Shown here piece after piece: positions 8,425 to 17,800 of a DNA stretch of 57,259 nucleotides. The translations under genes were made by a program, and so were the position numbers. Numbering within the stretch: the stretch's first letter is position 1; the number at the start of each line of letters is the position of its first letter. The notes under the pieces were generated by a model. The model searched no databases and was not told the origin of the DNA. It was given only the letters and a program-made list of their open reading frames with translations. This stretch comes from Blautia glucerasea (GTDB lineage: Bacteria; Bacillota; Clostridia; Lachnospirales; Lachnospiraceae): contig NZ_JAJBMO010000025.1 in the NCBI RefSeq assembly GCF_020537505.1, forward strand, positions 1 to 57,259. Direction: 5' to 3'.

Positions 8425-9333
8425 CTTTTTAACTGTTACTGTACATTTTACTTTAACTTTTCCGCAAGTTACTGTAATGGTGGTCTTTCCAGCTTTCTTT
8501 GCCGTGATCACGCCTTTTTTGCTTACAGTTGCAACCTTGGTTTTTGAAGATTTGTAAGTAATCTTGTTCTGATAGGAAATCGGGGTAACTACAGGTTTCA
8601 GTGTTGCTTTCTTTTTCACTTTCAGTGTAAGTTTTTTGGAGATTCCTGTAATTTTCTTTGCCTGTACGGTGCTGCCCTGCAATTTTACAGTGACAGTCTG
8701 GGTTGCTCCACAGGTTGTGGTAATTGTTACCTTAACGGTTCCCTTAGTTGCTTTCTTGGCAGCTTTTAAGGTTACTACATTTCCTTTTACAGATACAGTC
8801 AATTTCTTTTTATTACTGGAAACTGCAGATTTAATGCTGTCGCCTTTTTCCAGAGTGACTGGTAATTTCACGGACTGGCTCTTCTTCATCGGGAAGCTTG
8901 TAGAAGATACTTTCACAAATGGAGTCAGCTTCGCAATTGCTCTGGTCTCTTTACTTCCGCATACGCTGCAGGTTCTTTCTTCCAAGCCTTCTGTTGCCGC
9001 AGTTGGATCAGCTTTTCTTACATAATCGCCCCAGGTATGTTTTCCAGTTGCCGGTAGATCGCCAAGTGCTGTAATCTCTCCGTGGCATACACTGCACTCC
9101 TGGTGCTGCTTTCCTGCTGCTCCACAGGTTGGCTGGCTGTCTACTACGGTTACAATGTTGTGTGCTATCTTCTCGATTGCTTCACTCTTGGTCTGTCCGC
9201 ATACGCTGCAGGTGTATTCTTTGCTTCCCTCTGCTGTACAGGTGGCCGGAGTGGTCTTGCTTGCTTTCTTTCCAGTCATGATTTCCGGTGGCTGGTAAGT
9301 CTTCAAGGTCTTTACGCTCTCCGTGGCATACAC
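8422..9333 (-). CDS. fragment 4 of the frameshifted repeat protein (CxxC repeats and BIG2 tail)
   Basis: Authentic sequence begins at ASKTTPATCTAEG. It holds the second and third CxxC repeats, then a beta-rich Lys/Val/Thr domain and a C-terminal bacterial Ig-like BIG2 domain. The ATG at its nominal start is a by-product of the shifted frame. No LPXTG; the protein ends VKCTVTVKK. Confidence 0.55.
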   Translation of the reverse strand: MYATESVKTLKTYQPPEIMTGKKASKTTPATCTAEGSKEYTCSVCGQTKSEAIEKIAHNIVTVVDSQPTCGAAGKQHQECSVCHGEITALGDLPATGKHTWGDYVRKADPTAATEGLEERTCSVCGSKETRAIAKLTPFVKVSSTSFPMKKSQSVKLPVTLEKGDSIKSAVSSNKKKLTVSVKGNVVTLKAAKKATKGTVKVTITTTCGATQTVTVKLQGSTVQAKKITGISKKLTLKVKKKATLKPVVTPISYQNKITYKSSKTKVATVSKKGVITAKKAGKTTITVTCGKVKVKCTVTVKK

Positions 9334-9405
9334 TGCACTCCTGGTGCTGCTTTCCTGCTGCTCCGCAGGTTGGCTGGCTGTCTACTACAGTTACAATATT
9401 ATGTG
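9076..9405. repeat. intragenic direct repeat of about 89 bp, 241-bp offset
   Basis: Two near-identical copies (9076-9164 and 9317-9405) encode AHNIVTVVDSQPTCGAAGKQ and the ECSVCHGE knuckle. The 241-bp offset equals 80 codons plus one base, matching the single extra base inferred at the third frameshift between them. Confidence 0.8.
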
Positions 9406-9520
9406 CCAGTTTTTCAATAATGTCTGTCTTAGTCTCATTACACTTTGTACAAGTGTAATGGATACTTCCCTCTGCTGTACAGGTTGCATCTTTCTTCTCA
9501 GTTACTTCCCAGATTTGCAC
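9182..9520 (-). CDS. fragment 3 of the frameshifted repeat protein (first CxxC repeat)
   Basis: Authentic sequence runs from VTEKKDATCTAEG to LPATGNHDWK and then goes out of frame. Contains CTKCNET and ECSVCHGE, i.e. two CxxC knuckles. No independent start is likely. Confidence 0.45.
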   Translation of the reverse strand: MQIWEVTEKKDATCTAEGSIHYTCTKCNETKTDIIEKLAHNIVTVVDSQPTCGAAGKQHQECSVCHGERKDLEDLPATGNHDWKESKQDHSGHLYSRGKQRIHLQRMRTDQE

Positions 9521-10904
9521 GAACTACCAGGCTGCTGCCCTCCACACTTACTTCATCAAGAATATTTGTATCATAGATACTGTCTTCATCGTCCAGCACA
9601 TTAAGTGTGTATGCATTTTCAGATACTTCTGTAATCTTAACGCTTCCATTTTCATCTAATTCCTGACGGTATACTTTAACCGAAATCGTCATTTCTTCAC
9701 CGTTAAGGATCCAGCTTGCTCCATTTTCATCGTCTGCTGCCATAGCATAAATTTCACCGGTAACATAGAATTCAATAGTATGTTCCTGTAAAGTTCCGTC
9801 AATATCAGTGTAGCTTAAAATAACATTGGCATCTCCCAGAGAATTAGCTGTAATAATCCAATGATCATCCTTTTTCTCCACTGTGACCGGAGCATCTTCA
9901 CCCTCTACCGTTACATTTTTAACAGTCAATGTGCTGACATGTCCGAATGGATAATTTTTGTTCTCTTCATAGCAATCAAAAGATTTTTCTATCGGGAATT
10001 CTTCTCCCGGAAGCATCTGCACTGACCATGCCGGATAACCGTAATCCAGCACATTGTCTCTGGTAAAAATACTAACACCGATAGTATCAATCGGCATCTC
10101 ATACTCATTGTCAGATACGATTGCAGCGTTTACATCAAACCAGCTGTTATCTCCAAATTTATTATGTAAACTCTCATAAGCCTCTTTTAAAGCCTTTCCG
10201 TCTATCAGCAGAATATATTGATTTTCTTCGTACTCTGACCAGAAGCTGCCAAAATCTTTCTGGCTTACAGGTGTATATTTGGTTTTTTCGCCTTCCTCAA
10301 CACAGTATCCCACTTCCCACTGGATTTTCACATTTTTGTCTGCCAGATTTTCAATATCCAGTGTCAGTTCATATTGCTCATCTTCAAAAATTTCAGTTGC
10401 ATACTCGCCGCTGCGCATATCTTTGAAATAGGTATAATAATCCAGCGCACCGAAGACAACTTCACGGTAAACATCTGATGACCTCTGTTCCTCTCCATCT
10501 GTCTCCTCATAAGATGCCCGTATGGTTCCTCTGATCTCACCTGTGGTCTTACGAAGTAATTTTCCAGTAGAAGCATCCTCTTCCCAGGCATCTGGATCAT
10601 CCGAATTCCAATAAAATTCCAAATCTGAAATTTCTATTTCTTCCCAGCCATTTTCAGTAGAACGTTTCATCAGCTTCAGACCATCTTTGTAGTCGTCAAA
10701 TTCAAATGTTTCTCCAAGCAAAATGTTTTCAGGCAATTCTCCCTCAATGGTACAGAAATCATGCATAATATCCACGGAAATTTCCTGCTCCGCTACCGGA
10801 ATCCAGTTGCCTTCTTCATCCTCAACACTTGCCTGTACCATAAAGCTGGTCCATTCCTTCTCTATCCTTCGACTCAATGCGTAAAAACCATTTATCAGGC
10901 TCAC
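9498..10904 (-). CDS. fragment 2 of the frameshifted repeat protein (unit 2 and start of unit 3)
   Basis: Its first 16 codons overlap fragment 1 out of frame; authentic sequence starts at EWTSFMVQASVEDEEG. No signal peptide or convincing ribosome site of its own, so it would not be an independent exported protein. It ends SSLVVRANLGSN, where dropping one G joins it to fragment 3. Confidence 0.55.
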   Translation of the reverse strand: MSLINGFYALSRRIEKEWTSFMVQASVEDEEGNWIPVAEQEISVDIMHDFCTIEGELPENILLGETFEFDDYKDGLKLMKRSTENGWEEIEISDLEFYWNSDDPDAWEEDASTGKLLRKTTGEIRGTIRASYEETDGEEQRSSDVYREVVFGALDYYTYFKDMRSGEYATEIFEDEQYELTLDIENLADKNVKIQWEVGYCVEEGEKTKYTPVSQKDFGSFWSEYEENQYILLIDGKALKEAYESLHNKFGDNSWFDVNAAIVSDNEYEMPIDTIGVSIFTRDNVLDYGYPAWSVQMLPGEEFPIEKSFDCYEENKNYPFGHVSTLTVKNVTVEGEDAPVTVEKKDDHWIITANSLGDANVILSYTDIDGTLQEHTIEFYVTGEIYAMAADDENGASWILNGEEMTISVKVYRQELDENGSVKITEVSENAYTLNVLDDEDSIYDTNILDEVSVEGSSLVVRANLGSN

Positions 10905-12891
10905 TATAGCCTCTGTCTACATAGGGTACATAAATTACATCTTCATCATAACAATTTCCGTTCTGATCCGGAAGTAATTCCACCTTAAAGTCCCTGACAA
11001 TCTCATCACCTCTGTCTTCCTCGCTGTATGCCCACTGATGATGAAGACTTAAATTTGCCTCCTTCACATCATTTGTCAGCATTCGGTTATCATCATCTGA
11101 ATAATTGACTTCAAGGTAATAAATATCTTTGTCTACATGAATGTTACCGCTAAAGCTTTGTTCTTCTTCATTAAGATCCTTATAGCGAATGGTCAAAATT
11201 GCTGCTCCCGGATGTTCGGCAATTACATCCCAGCCGTATTTATTTTCTTTCACAGAGCAAACCGGAGTATCGCCTTCGCCTTCTGCATTCTCAACAGATA
11301 CAGAAGTTATTTCGTATGGCAGGTTCCCGCCATCCCAGTTCTCTGCATTTTCTACCCAGCAGTCGCCAATTCTGTTAATCCATAAACCTTCATCCACCAT
11401 CATTTGCCATTCGTTATATTCGTCCAAATGATAATCGTATACAGTCTCTCTGGTATTTAACGCAATCTGGCAACGGTTTAATTCAATCTGCTCATCTTCG
11501 TTACCGGTATTTACCATTACAAATACTCTTGCAGCAAATTTGTACTCCTCACCGAAATTGTCTCGCAGCCATTCGTATGCAGCTGCAAGCTTTTCCCCGT
11601 TTACAGTGAGAACTTCAGCATCATAATCAATATTCCAGAATTTCTCAACATCATTTTCGCTGATTTCTGTAAAACTCTGGTCATCGCTCCAGTCATATGC
11701 ATTGTCCGAATAACCAATCTGCCACTGAATTTCCACATCTCTGTTTTCCAGTTCTTCTACATTTAACGGTACCTCAAAGTTCTCTTCGTCGTTAAAAATT
11801 TCGTCCCGGTCGGAATCGAACCAGATTGGATATTCCAATTCACTAATACCATATGATCTGCGGCAGATTTCTTCGTCATCGCCTTCTTCATTTTTTACAT
11901 ACGCAACAAATGTTATCCAACCATCGTCTGGTGAAATTCTGCGAACAGACACAGGAATTCCATTTTCGTCTTCTTCAACCTGCAATACATCACGGTTATA
12001 GTCATCTACCCAGTACTCCACATTTTCCGGTGGCTGATCAGAACCGTCTTCTGAATCTCCGCCCATAACTTCCACATATAATCCGGAAAAATCAAGTTCA
12101 CTTCCTACTTCCGAAGTATCCAGACCTGCCGGCATCAGTTTATAATATAAATCACATATCTCAATCTCTATTTTTTGTCCTATAGTCGTTTTCTCTTCAT
12201 TATCGACTACAGCTTCTAAACTAAACTGTACTGTACCTGGATTTTCTTTGGTACTAACAGAAAGATATTTCCTGCCAGGCTGGCTGCTTTCCGTAATTTC
12301 AGCTTCAGAAATATATTCTGAATCATACAGTTCGCCATCCTCACCGGCAATCAGTTTTAGCGTATAATCTTCTATGGATTTTGCATAATGTCTTCCATCT
12401 TCGTTCCACTCGTATACTACCCCAATTGGTATGTCTGCACCATTATTTGTATTTACTTTATTCGTCTGGTCAGTCCAGAATACCTCTATAAAATATCCTT
12501 CCCGCTCTTCACCCTCTTCTTCCTCATCATTGTCATCTGTGAAGGCGGCGATTTCCTCTGTCCCATCAGAAATAAAATCCTCTGCTGTCTCCTCTCCTGC
12601 TTCAAAACCGCTGGCTTCCATCTCTGAACCAAAATCTGAAATTTCCGCACTTTCCAGTTCTGCACTTTCAGCTCCAACTTCTGCGCCAGTTTCTGCTGAA
12701 ACAGCTTCTTGCTGATCCTCTTCCTGGACGATCTCAGGCTGAGTGTCCTCGGGGTAAGCTGTAAATTCATCTTCAGCTACCCAACCTCCATCTGTACTCT
12801 CCGCCATTACCATAACGCCGCTGTTTCCCATTGCCATAGAAAACGCGAGCGCCCATGCAGCCAGACTTCTCCATCGTTTCTTGTCTCTCAT
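10822..12891 (-). CDS. fragment 1 of the frameshifted repeat protein (signal peptide and unit 1)
   Basis: 689-codon open frame; the authentic reading probably leaves it near 10855, after RIESKDRE. The residues that follow (GMDQLYGTGKC) are out of frame. It contains the signal peptide, an acidic Glu/Ser-rich segment (residues 35-130) and the first large repeat unit. See the parent entry 8422-12891. Confidence 0.6.
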   Translation of the reverse strand: MRDKKRWRSLAAWALAFSMAMGNSGVMVMAESTDGGWVAEDEFTAYPEDTQPEIVQEEDQQEAVSAETGAEVGAESAELESAEISDFGSEMEASGFEAGEETAEDFISDGTEEIAAFTDDNDEEEEGEEREGYFIEVFWTDQTNKVNTNNGADIPIGVVYEWNEDGRHYAKSIEDYTLKLIAGEDGELYDSEYISEAEITESSQPGRKYLSVSTKENPGTVQFSLEAVVDNEEKTTIGQKIEIEICDLYYKLMPAGLDTSEVGSELDFSGLYVEVMGGDSEDGSDQPPENVEYWVDDYNRDVLQVEEDENGIPVSVRRISPDDGWITFVAYVKNEEGDDEEICRRSYGISELEYPIWFDSDRDEIFNDEENFEVPLNVEELENRDVEIQWQIGYSDNAYDWSDDQSFTEISENDVEKFWNIDYDAEVLTVNGEKLAAAYEWLRDNFGEEYKFAARVFVMVNTGNEDEQIELNRCQIALNTRETVYDYHLDEYNEWQMMVDEGLWINRIGDCWVENAENWDGGNLPYEITSVSVENAEGEGDTPVCSVKENKYGWDVIAEHPGAAILTIRYKDLNEEEQSFSGNIHVDKDIYYLEVNYSDDDNRMLTNDVKEANLSLHHQWAYSEEDRGDEIVRDFKVELLPDQNGNCYDEDVIYVPYVDRGYSEPDKWFLRIESKDREGMDQLYGTGKC

Positions 12892-13051
12892 TCATTTTCT
12901 TCCCTTTTCGGTCTGAGAATATCTGTCACTGCAAATATTCCCGCTCATTTCATGAGTTTCCGGTGCAATACTGTTATTACGCCCATCACGATCCAGTGCC
13001 ACTTTTGGCTGCGGGGAACAATATCAGTCCTGCTCCATATAAGATAGATTT

Positions 13052-13126
13052 AGTATAAAATATGAGGTATGATTTTGGCAAGAAATTATTTTGAATATTT
13101 TAGATTATTGTTGTCTTATTTTGAAT
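13052..13126 (-). promoter_or_regulatory. promoter and upstream direct repeats of the large repeat protein
   Basis: Minus strand TTGCCA (13076-13081), 18-bp spacer, TATACT (13052-13057), giving a leader of about 150 nt. Two perfect 11-bp direct repeats (ATTCAAAATAA on minus; 13086-13096 and 13116-13126), exactly 30 bp apart, lie directly upstream and may be regulator sites. The rest of the gap 12892-13298 is AT-rich with no ORF or RNA recognised. Confidence 0.5.
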
Positions 13127-13294
13127 TTTCAGAACTTTTCACGATAATATAAGTGGATTTTCGTGCAGATTTACTACAAACAGAGACTAGAGCGTATTTT
13201 AAACAGGCTCTGGTAATAGAATTTCTAATTATAAAAAATCCAACCAAACAAAAGTGGATCGCAATAAAATAATCGTCAATCCACTACATAAACC

Positions 13295-13336
13295 TAAAAA
13301 AGGGAGGGTACGACTCCATTGAATCACACCCTCCCT
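13295..13336 (-). terminator. terminator of the GH3-lipoprotein-membrane protein operon
   Basis: AGGGAGGGT stem (arms about 13301-13309 and 13328-13336) with six T following on the minus strand, starting eight bases after the stop of the 226-aa membrane protein. Confidence 0.9.
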
Positions 13337-13343
13337 AAACTTT

Positions 13344-14024
13344 TTATTCAATTCCTTTTTTGTAAATTACAGTAAGTGCTCCGCAGCCAACTGTGATGAA
13401 GAAACCAATGATCATTGAGAAAAGCATTTTAAGCCCACCGTACGCCATAAAAAACTGGAAAGCAAAATCATAATGCTTGTCATACTCCCAAAAGAAATTC
13501 CAGCGATACCCAATTACAAAAATTGCAGTCATAACTGTAATAAACAGGTACAGCACTCCACAGATAGGAATTACATGGGTTCTAACTTTATCCATGGTCG
13601 TATTATGCACATAACGACTGGTTTTCAGAACTGCAAACAACACTACAGGTACAACATAGAGCAAGGCCATAGCAATGAGACCTAAAGCACCCATAAATGT
13701 AGCACCGGCTCCAACAGAACTGGTAATCCACTGAGCTCCCACTACAAAAACTTGAAGGGGAACAAAAACTTCACCACTATTTTGCAGCATATAGCTTAAA
13801 TCGTAGAAAAATCGTGTTTGAGATGATGCTTCCCCTGCACTCAGTACGATTCCTGTTTCCTGTGAGAATACCGGAGCAACGCTGCCCAATGCATCACAGA
13901 TGATAAACGGCAGCAATAATGTAATCAGGAATCCGATCACACAGAGAATCCGGACAGCCTGTTCAACACCGACGCGCCATGTTACCTGTTCTTCTTTTTC
14001 CAAAACGACAGCTTCATTCGTCAT
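13344..14024 (-). CDS. four-helix membrane protein of unknown function
   Basis: 226 aa. Four predicted membrane helices at about residues 25-46, 104-131, 149-170 and 195-220 (ILCVIGFLITLLLPFIICDAL, LGLIAMALLYVVPVVLFAVL, GVLYLFITVMTAIFVIGY, MLFSMIIGFFITVGCGALTVIY). A roughly 55-residue extracytoplasmic loop lies between helices 1 and 2, and both termini are predicted cytosolic. Last gene of the operon with the lipoprotein (41 bp away) and the membrane GH3. No recognised family. The context suggests a membrane partner for the GH3/lipoprotein pair, which is inference. Confidence 0.75.
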   Translation of the reverse strand: MTNEAVVLEKEEQVTWRVGVEQAVRILCVIGFLITLLLPFIICDALGSVAPVFSQETGIVLSAGEASSQTRFFYDLSYMLQNSGEVFVPLQVFVVGAQWITSSVGAGATFMGALGLIAMALLYVVPVVLFAVLKTSRYVHNTTMDKVRTHVIPICGVLYLFITVMTAIFVIGYRWNFFWEYDKHYDFAFQFFMAYGGLKMLFSMIIGFFITVGCGALTVIYKKGIE

Positions 14025-14065
14025 ATAGATTACTCAACTTCCTTTCTTTGTAAACTATTCCGCTT

Positions 14066-14770
14066 TTATCCAAAGGTTGGAGCGGCAAAATTCGAATCTG
14101 CAAAGACCGTATTACTGGAATCCCACTCATACCACTCAACAGGCGCAGCCGAACCCCAGGAATAAGACAAGGAATCCAGATCCGTACCATTCGCTTCGTT
14201 ATAAGCGGTAAGAAAATCTGTTTCATCAAAATTATTGCTATAAACAGATTGCAAATGCTCAGCAGCACCCCAATAGAAATAATTGGCATCCAGCATATCC
14301 AAAACGAAACCATTGTCTGTTTCTTCAACAGCATAAAGACTTGGATACTTGGTTATACTGCCATCTGCATTTTCATAGTTGCTGACTCCCCACTCACTCC
14401 AGGTCTCCTGATCATTAAGATCCACATCACTGTTGCCGTTTCCAACTTCGTCTCCTTCTGAATTATACATAGAAAATGTTCCATCCTCTATTTTCCATGT
14501 TCCATAATGATAAGTATAAGTACTCGTAGGCTGACCAGGCACCAAACCTGAAACGTGTCCAATCCTATATGTACCATCCTTATAAAAGGTCAAAGCAGCC
14601 TCTAGATCTACAGCGTTGTTGCCGTAACTGTCCTCACAGTAGGTTTGGTATAAAACTTCTTCACTGCTGCTGTCCTCACTATCTTCGGCGGGAATACGAC
14701 ACCCCGCTAATGAGGTGACACACAGTGCCAATATGGCACTGCGTGAAAAGAGTTTTAAATTTTTTTTCAT
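14066..14770 (-). CDS. secreted lipoprotein of unknown function
   Basis: 234 aa with a clear lipoprotein signal: MKKNLKLFSRSAILALCVTS then LAGC, lipid-modified Cys at residue 24. The mature part starts with an acidic Ser/Glu linker (EDSEDSSSEE), then a beta-rich region (LTFYKDGTYRIG, YTYHYGTWKIEDGTFSMYN) resembling lipocalin-like/DUF beta-barrels of Firmicutes lipoproteins that detect or bind small molecules. Many Trp and Tyr residues near the C-terminus suggest carbohydrate contact. Lies between the membrane GH3 and the four-helix protein in one operon. Function unknown. Confidence 0.78.
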   Translation of the reverse strand: MKKNLKLFSRSAILALCVTSLAGCRIPAEDSEDSSSEEVLYQTYCEDSYGNNAVDLEAALTFYKDGTYRIGHVSGLVPGQPTSTYTYHYGTWKIEDGTFSMYNSEGDEVGNGNSDVDLNDQETWSEWGVSNYENADGSITKYPSLYAVEETDNGFVLDMLDANYFYWGAAEHLQSVYSNNFDETDFLTAYNEANGTDLDSLSYSWGSAAPVEWYEWDSSNTVFADSNFAAPTFG

Positions 14771-14838
14771 ATCCTTCTACCTCAACAATTGTATTTGATT
14801 AGCTCAAAGAACCAATAACACTTTGGTCGTAATTAATC

Positions 14839-17800
14839 TTATTCAGCACTTTCCTGCTGGCTGAGCTGTTTCAGCTTCTTTTTCCTCCTAATAGTCCGGA
14901 CAAGCATGGCAGCACTGCCTATCGTGCCAATTAAGCAAACAGCTATTAACGCACGCAATGCATTCTGCCACCACGGTGTCAATGTACGAATTACGGTATT
15001 TTCTGTAAATCCATCCAATGCAAAGCTATTGACAACCTGATATAAATTGTGTTTTGCACTGTCTTTCAACTGAGAAATCAGCAGTTTATCACCTGCATTC
15101 GCCAATTCCATAATTGGATCAACAATGTTTGGTGAAGCACTGGCAAGGAACTTTGTTGTACCATAGATCACACCATCTACGCCATCCATGTAATCCGCCT
15201 CATACATATCTGTAATAAAGGAGCCCCACATACCGAACTCATTACGCAGCACATTAATCTGAGCATTGGAATCCTGTCCTGCCCAAACCATACCAAGCCT
15301 GTTAAAGGATGTCATAACACTGACCAAACCGCCTTTTTCCGCAGCATATTCAAATGCTGGCAGATACACTTCACGGATTGTCTGCTCATTCGCCCAGGTA
15401 GAAATGCCGTGACGATTGGTTTCCTGATCATTTAACAGGTAATGCTTAGACATAGCATAAGCACCTTTTTCCTGTAAACCTCTTGTCTCAGCAGCGCTGA
15501 CCATACCAGAAATAAATGCATCCTCAGAATAATACTGGGAATTACGGCCGCCATAAGGAGTTCTATGGATATCCAGACCCCAGCCCCAAAGATTTATCAA
15601 CTTATCACTGCCGTCACGATGGTACATATTCTCGGCAGTAAGGCGTCCCATCTCTTCCAGTAACTCATCATTGAATGTTGCCGCACGTAAATCACCGCCT
15701 GTGAAAGAAATGGTCTTTTCCTCACTATTGGCGACAGCCCCACCATAACCACTCGGTCCGTTAGAGTCCTTTGTAGCCGGAATACCAAGCCGAGCGATCG
15801 GGCGTCCCACATCCTGGCCAAAAGTAACATTATCTACCAGTTCATCAACCGTCAGCTGGTCCATAAACTTGTCCCATACCTCACTGTCAAAAGGCTCACC
15901 TATCAAGTCAACAACTGTCAGGTCATTGTCTGCACCAGTAACTGGCATATCCATCTGGGCGTTAAGGGTTTCATCTGTTTCATAAGTCTGTGGTGCTGCC
16001 TGTTTTACCATCTCATCATTATACTGTACCTGGTAATAGGTTTTTGGGAAAGTACCTACCCAATCGGTTCTGGAGAGATAAACAATACTGTTGCCAGCAG
16101 CCTGTGCATCTTCATCTCGATTTAAATCTGCATGATCAAACTGATTTGTAATAGCAACGCTTTCGCCAGATGCATCTGAGGTTGCAAACACCTGATCATC
16201 AAAATCATATGTAGTTTTCCATACAAGGCTTGCATCTCCGCTTTCATTCAATTCAGCCATACGCTGGGCAGCCTCGTCCATACCTTCGGTTTTCATTGTC
16301 AGAATATTGTTCATTGCATCGTGAACATCTTCTCCTACCGTAAGGTAATAATCCCCTCCATCGCGGATGTAAGTTTTGGAAACATTTGCATCATAGCTGC
16401 GCATTTCTTTCTGATCCACCGGAATCGTAACATTAATGGAACTGTTTGCCGGAATTTCAAATTTATCATATGCAACCAGCTTGATCGCACTTTCCTCAAT
16501 TCCATTTTCACGGTCACGCTCGCTATAAGGTGTCTGCATATAAAGTGTTACAGAATGAAGCACATCCGTGGAACCACTGTTTTCAATAACCATACTTACA
16601 TCAAAGGTTCCATTTTCGTCATTTACATCCACAGAAAAATCACTATAGGAAATTCCCGTATTGTAATGAAGACCCTTTCCAAATGGCTCTGCAACATAGT
16701 CATCATAAGACCAATTGACATATGCATTATTTTCATTACCATTCAGAATGTAATCCTCATAACGTGTTTCATAATAACGATAGGAATGATAAATTCCCTC
16801 CTGATAAGTAACACTGGTATTCCAGTAATTACCCTGTGCGCCTCGCCACTTAGCCTGTTCTTCCTTAACCTGACGCAGTACTTCATCATCCACCTGGGAC
16901 AAATCAGCTGTCACATAACCAAAGTTAGACATTTCAGGCAAAAGCTGGTTGTCTACATACATTGTGTCAACTAAACGTCCGGAAAAATCCAGTCCATCTT
17001 TGTTTGTAAGAAGATTTGCAATACCGGTTAATGTATCCGTATCGTTAATGTCCGCACTTGTCCAAACCAAAGCATCTACCCCGCACTCCGGATCATTAAT
17101 GAAAGCTGAATCAATACTGTTAGATGTTGTGATTAAAACAATTGTTCTTTTAAATACGCCTTCATCTTTTAATTCCTTGATTGCTGTAAGCAGACCGCGT
17201 TCATTCTCTGAAAAAGCCAGATAATCCTGTGCTTCCGCATATGGACTGGCACTGTTATTTCCACTGTGACCGGAAACACAATCTGTACCCTCACTAGACC
17301 GTCTTCCAAACACTACTAATGCGGTATCACCAGTATCATTACCAAGTACTTTGCTTACTTCGCTCCAGGGAACCTCTCGTGGATCTGCTCCAGTTCTGGG
17401 CTGATAGTCTCCCTCGTAGAAGCTCTGATAGCCTTCATAAAGTGACTTGTTGACCTGAATTCCATTTTCTTCCAGACTGTTTTTCAGATCAAGATAAGCC
17501 GGTGCTGCAATACCAAATATACTAATTTTATCATTTTCACTTAGGGGGAGCGCCGGTTCACCATCTGTACCAGCATCATTTTTGACCAGTGTTGTTCCCT
17601 CTTCTACTATTCTTTGGTAGAGAGCATGATCATCCTGAATCAATCGAGTCTCATCTTCCTGGGTGAAATCATAATCGCTGGCTGATAATTCAGTCAGCCC
17701 CTCCACCTGGGTCGTATCAATGCCCAACACGGAGTTCAGTGCCCCTTTATATCTGAGTGCATAGGAGTTGCCGATCAATGCGACGATCAACACCGATACA

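Larger units (their letters stand above)
8422..12891 (-). pseudogene. large secreted repeat protein with three +1 frameshifts
   Basis: Reading from the ATG at 12891 (GGGAAG upstream, signal peptide WRSLAAWALAFSMAMGNSGVMVMA) to the stop at 8422 gives about 1,489 codons in four frames. Removing one base near 10855, 9505 and 9265 restores a continuous protein. Order: acidic linker; a roughly 430-residue unit (from FIEVFWTDQ) repeated as a second unit (from IYYLEVNYSDDDN) and a partial third (from EIYAMAADDENG); three CxxC zinc-ribbon-like repeats (YTCTKCNET, YTCSVCGQT, RTCSVCGSK); then a Lys-rich Ig-like tail with a BIG2 domain (VATVSKKGVITAKKAGKTTI). The repeat alignment continues across the first shift, supporting one ancestral gene. 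Likely a surface or secreted protein; function unknown. May be a decayed gene, a switchable gene or sequence error. Confidence 0.8.

Noticed and set aside
10822..10904. Possible programmed +1 frameshift at the first break in the giant gene
   Set aside because: No slippery +1 motif, stop codon at the shift site or stimulatory structure was recognised, and three separate shifts in one gene make programming unlikely.
12486..12770. 94-codon minus-strand frame inside the giant gene's acidic linker
   Set aside because: Alternate frame of a Glu/Ser-rich low-complexity segment; no independent signals.
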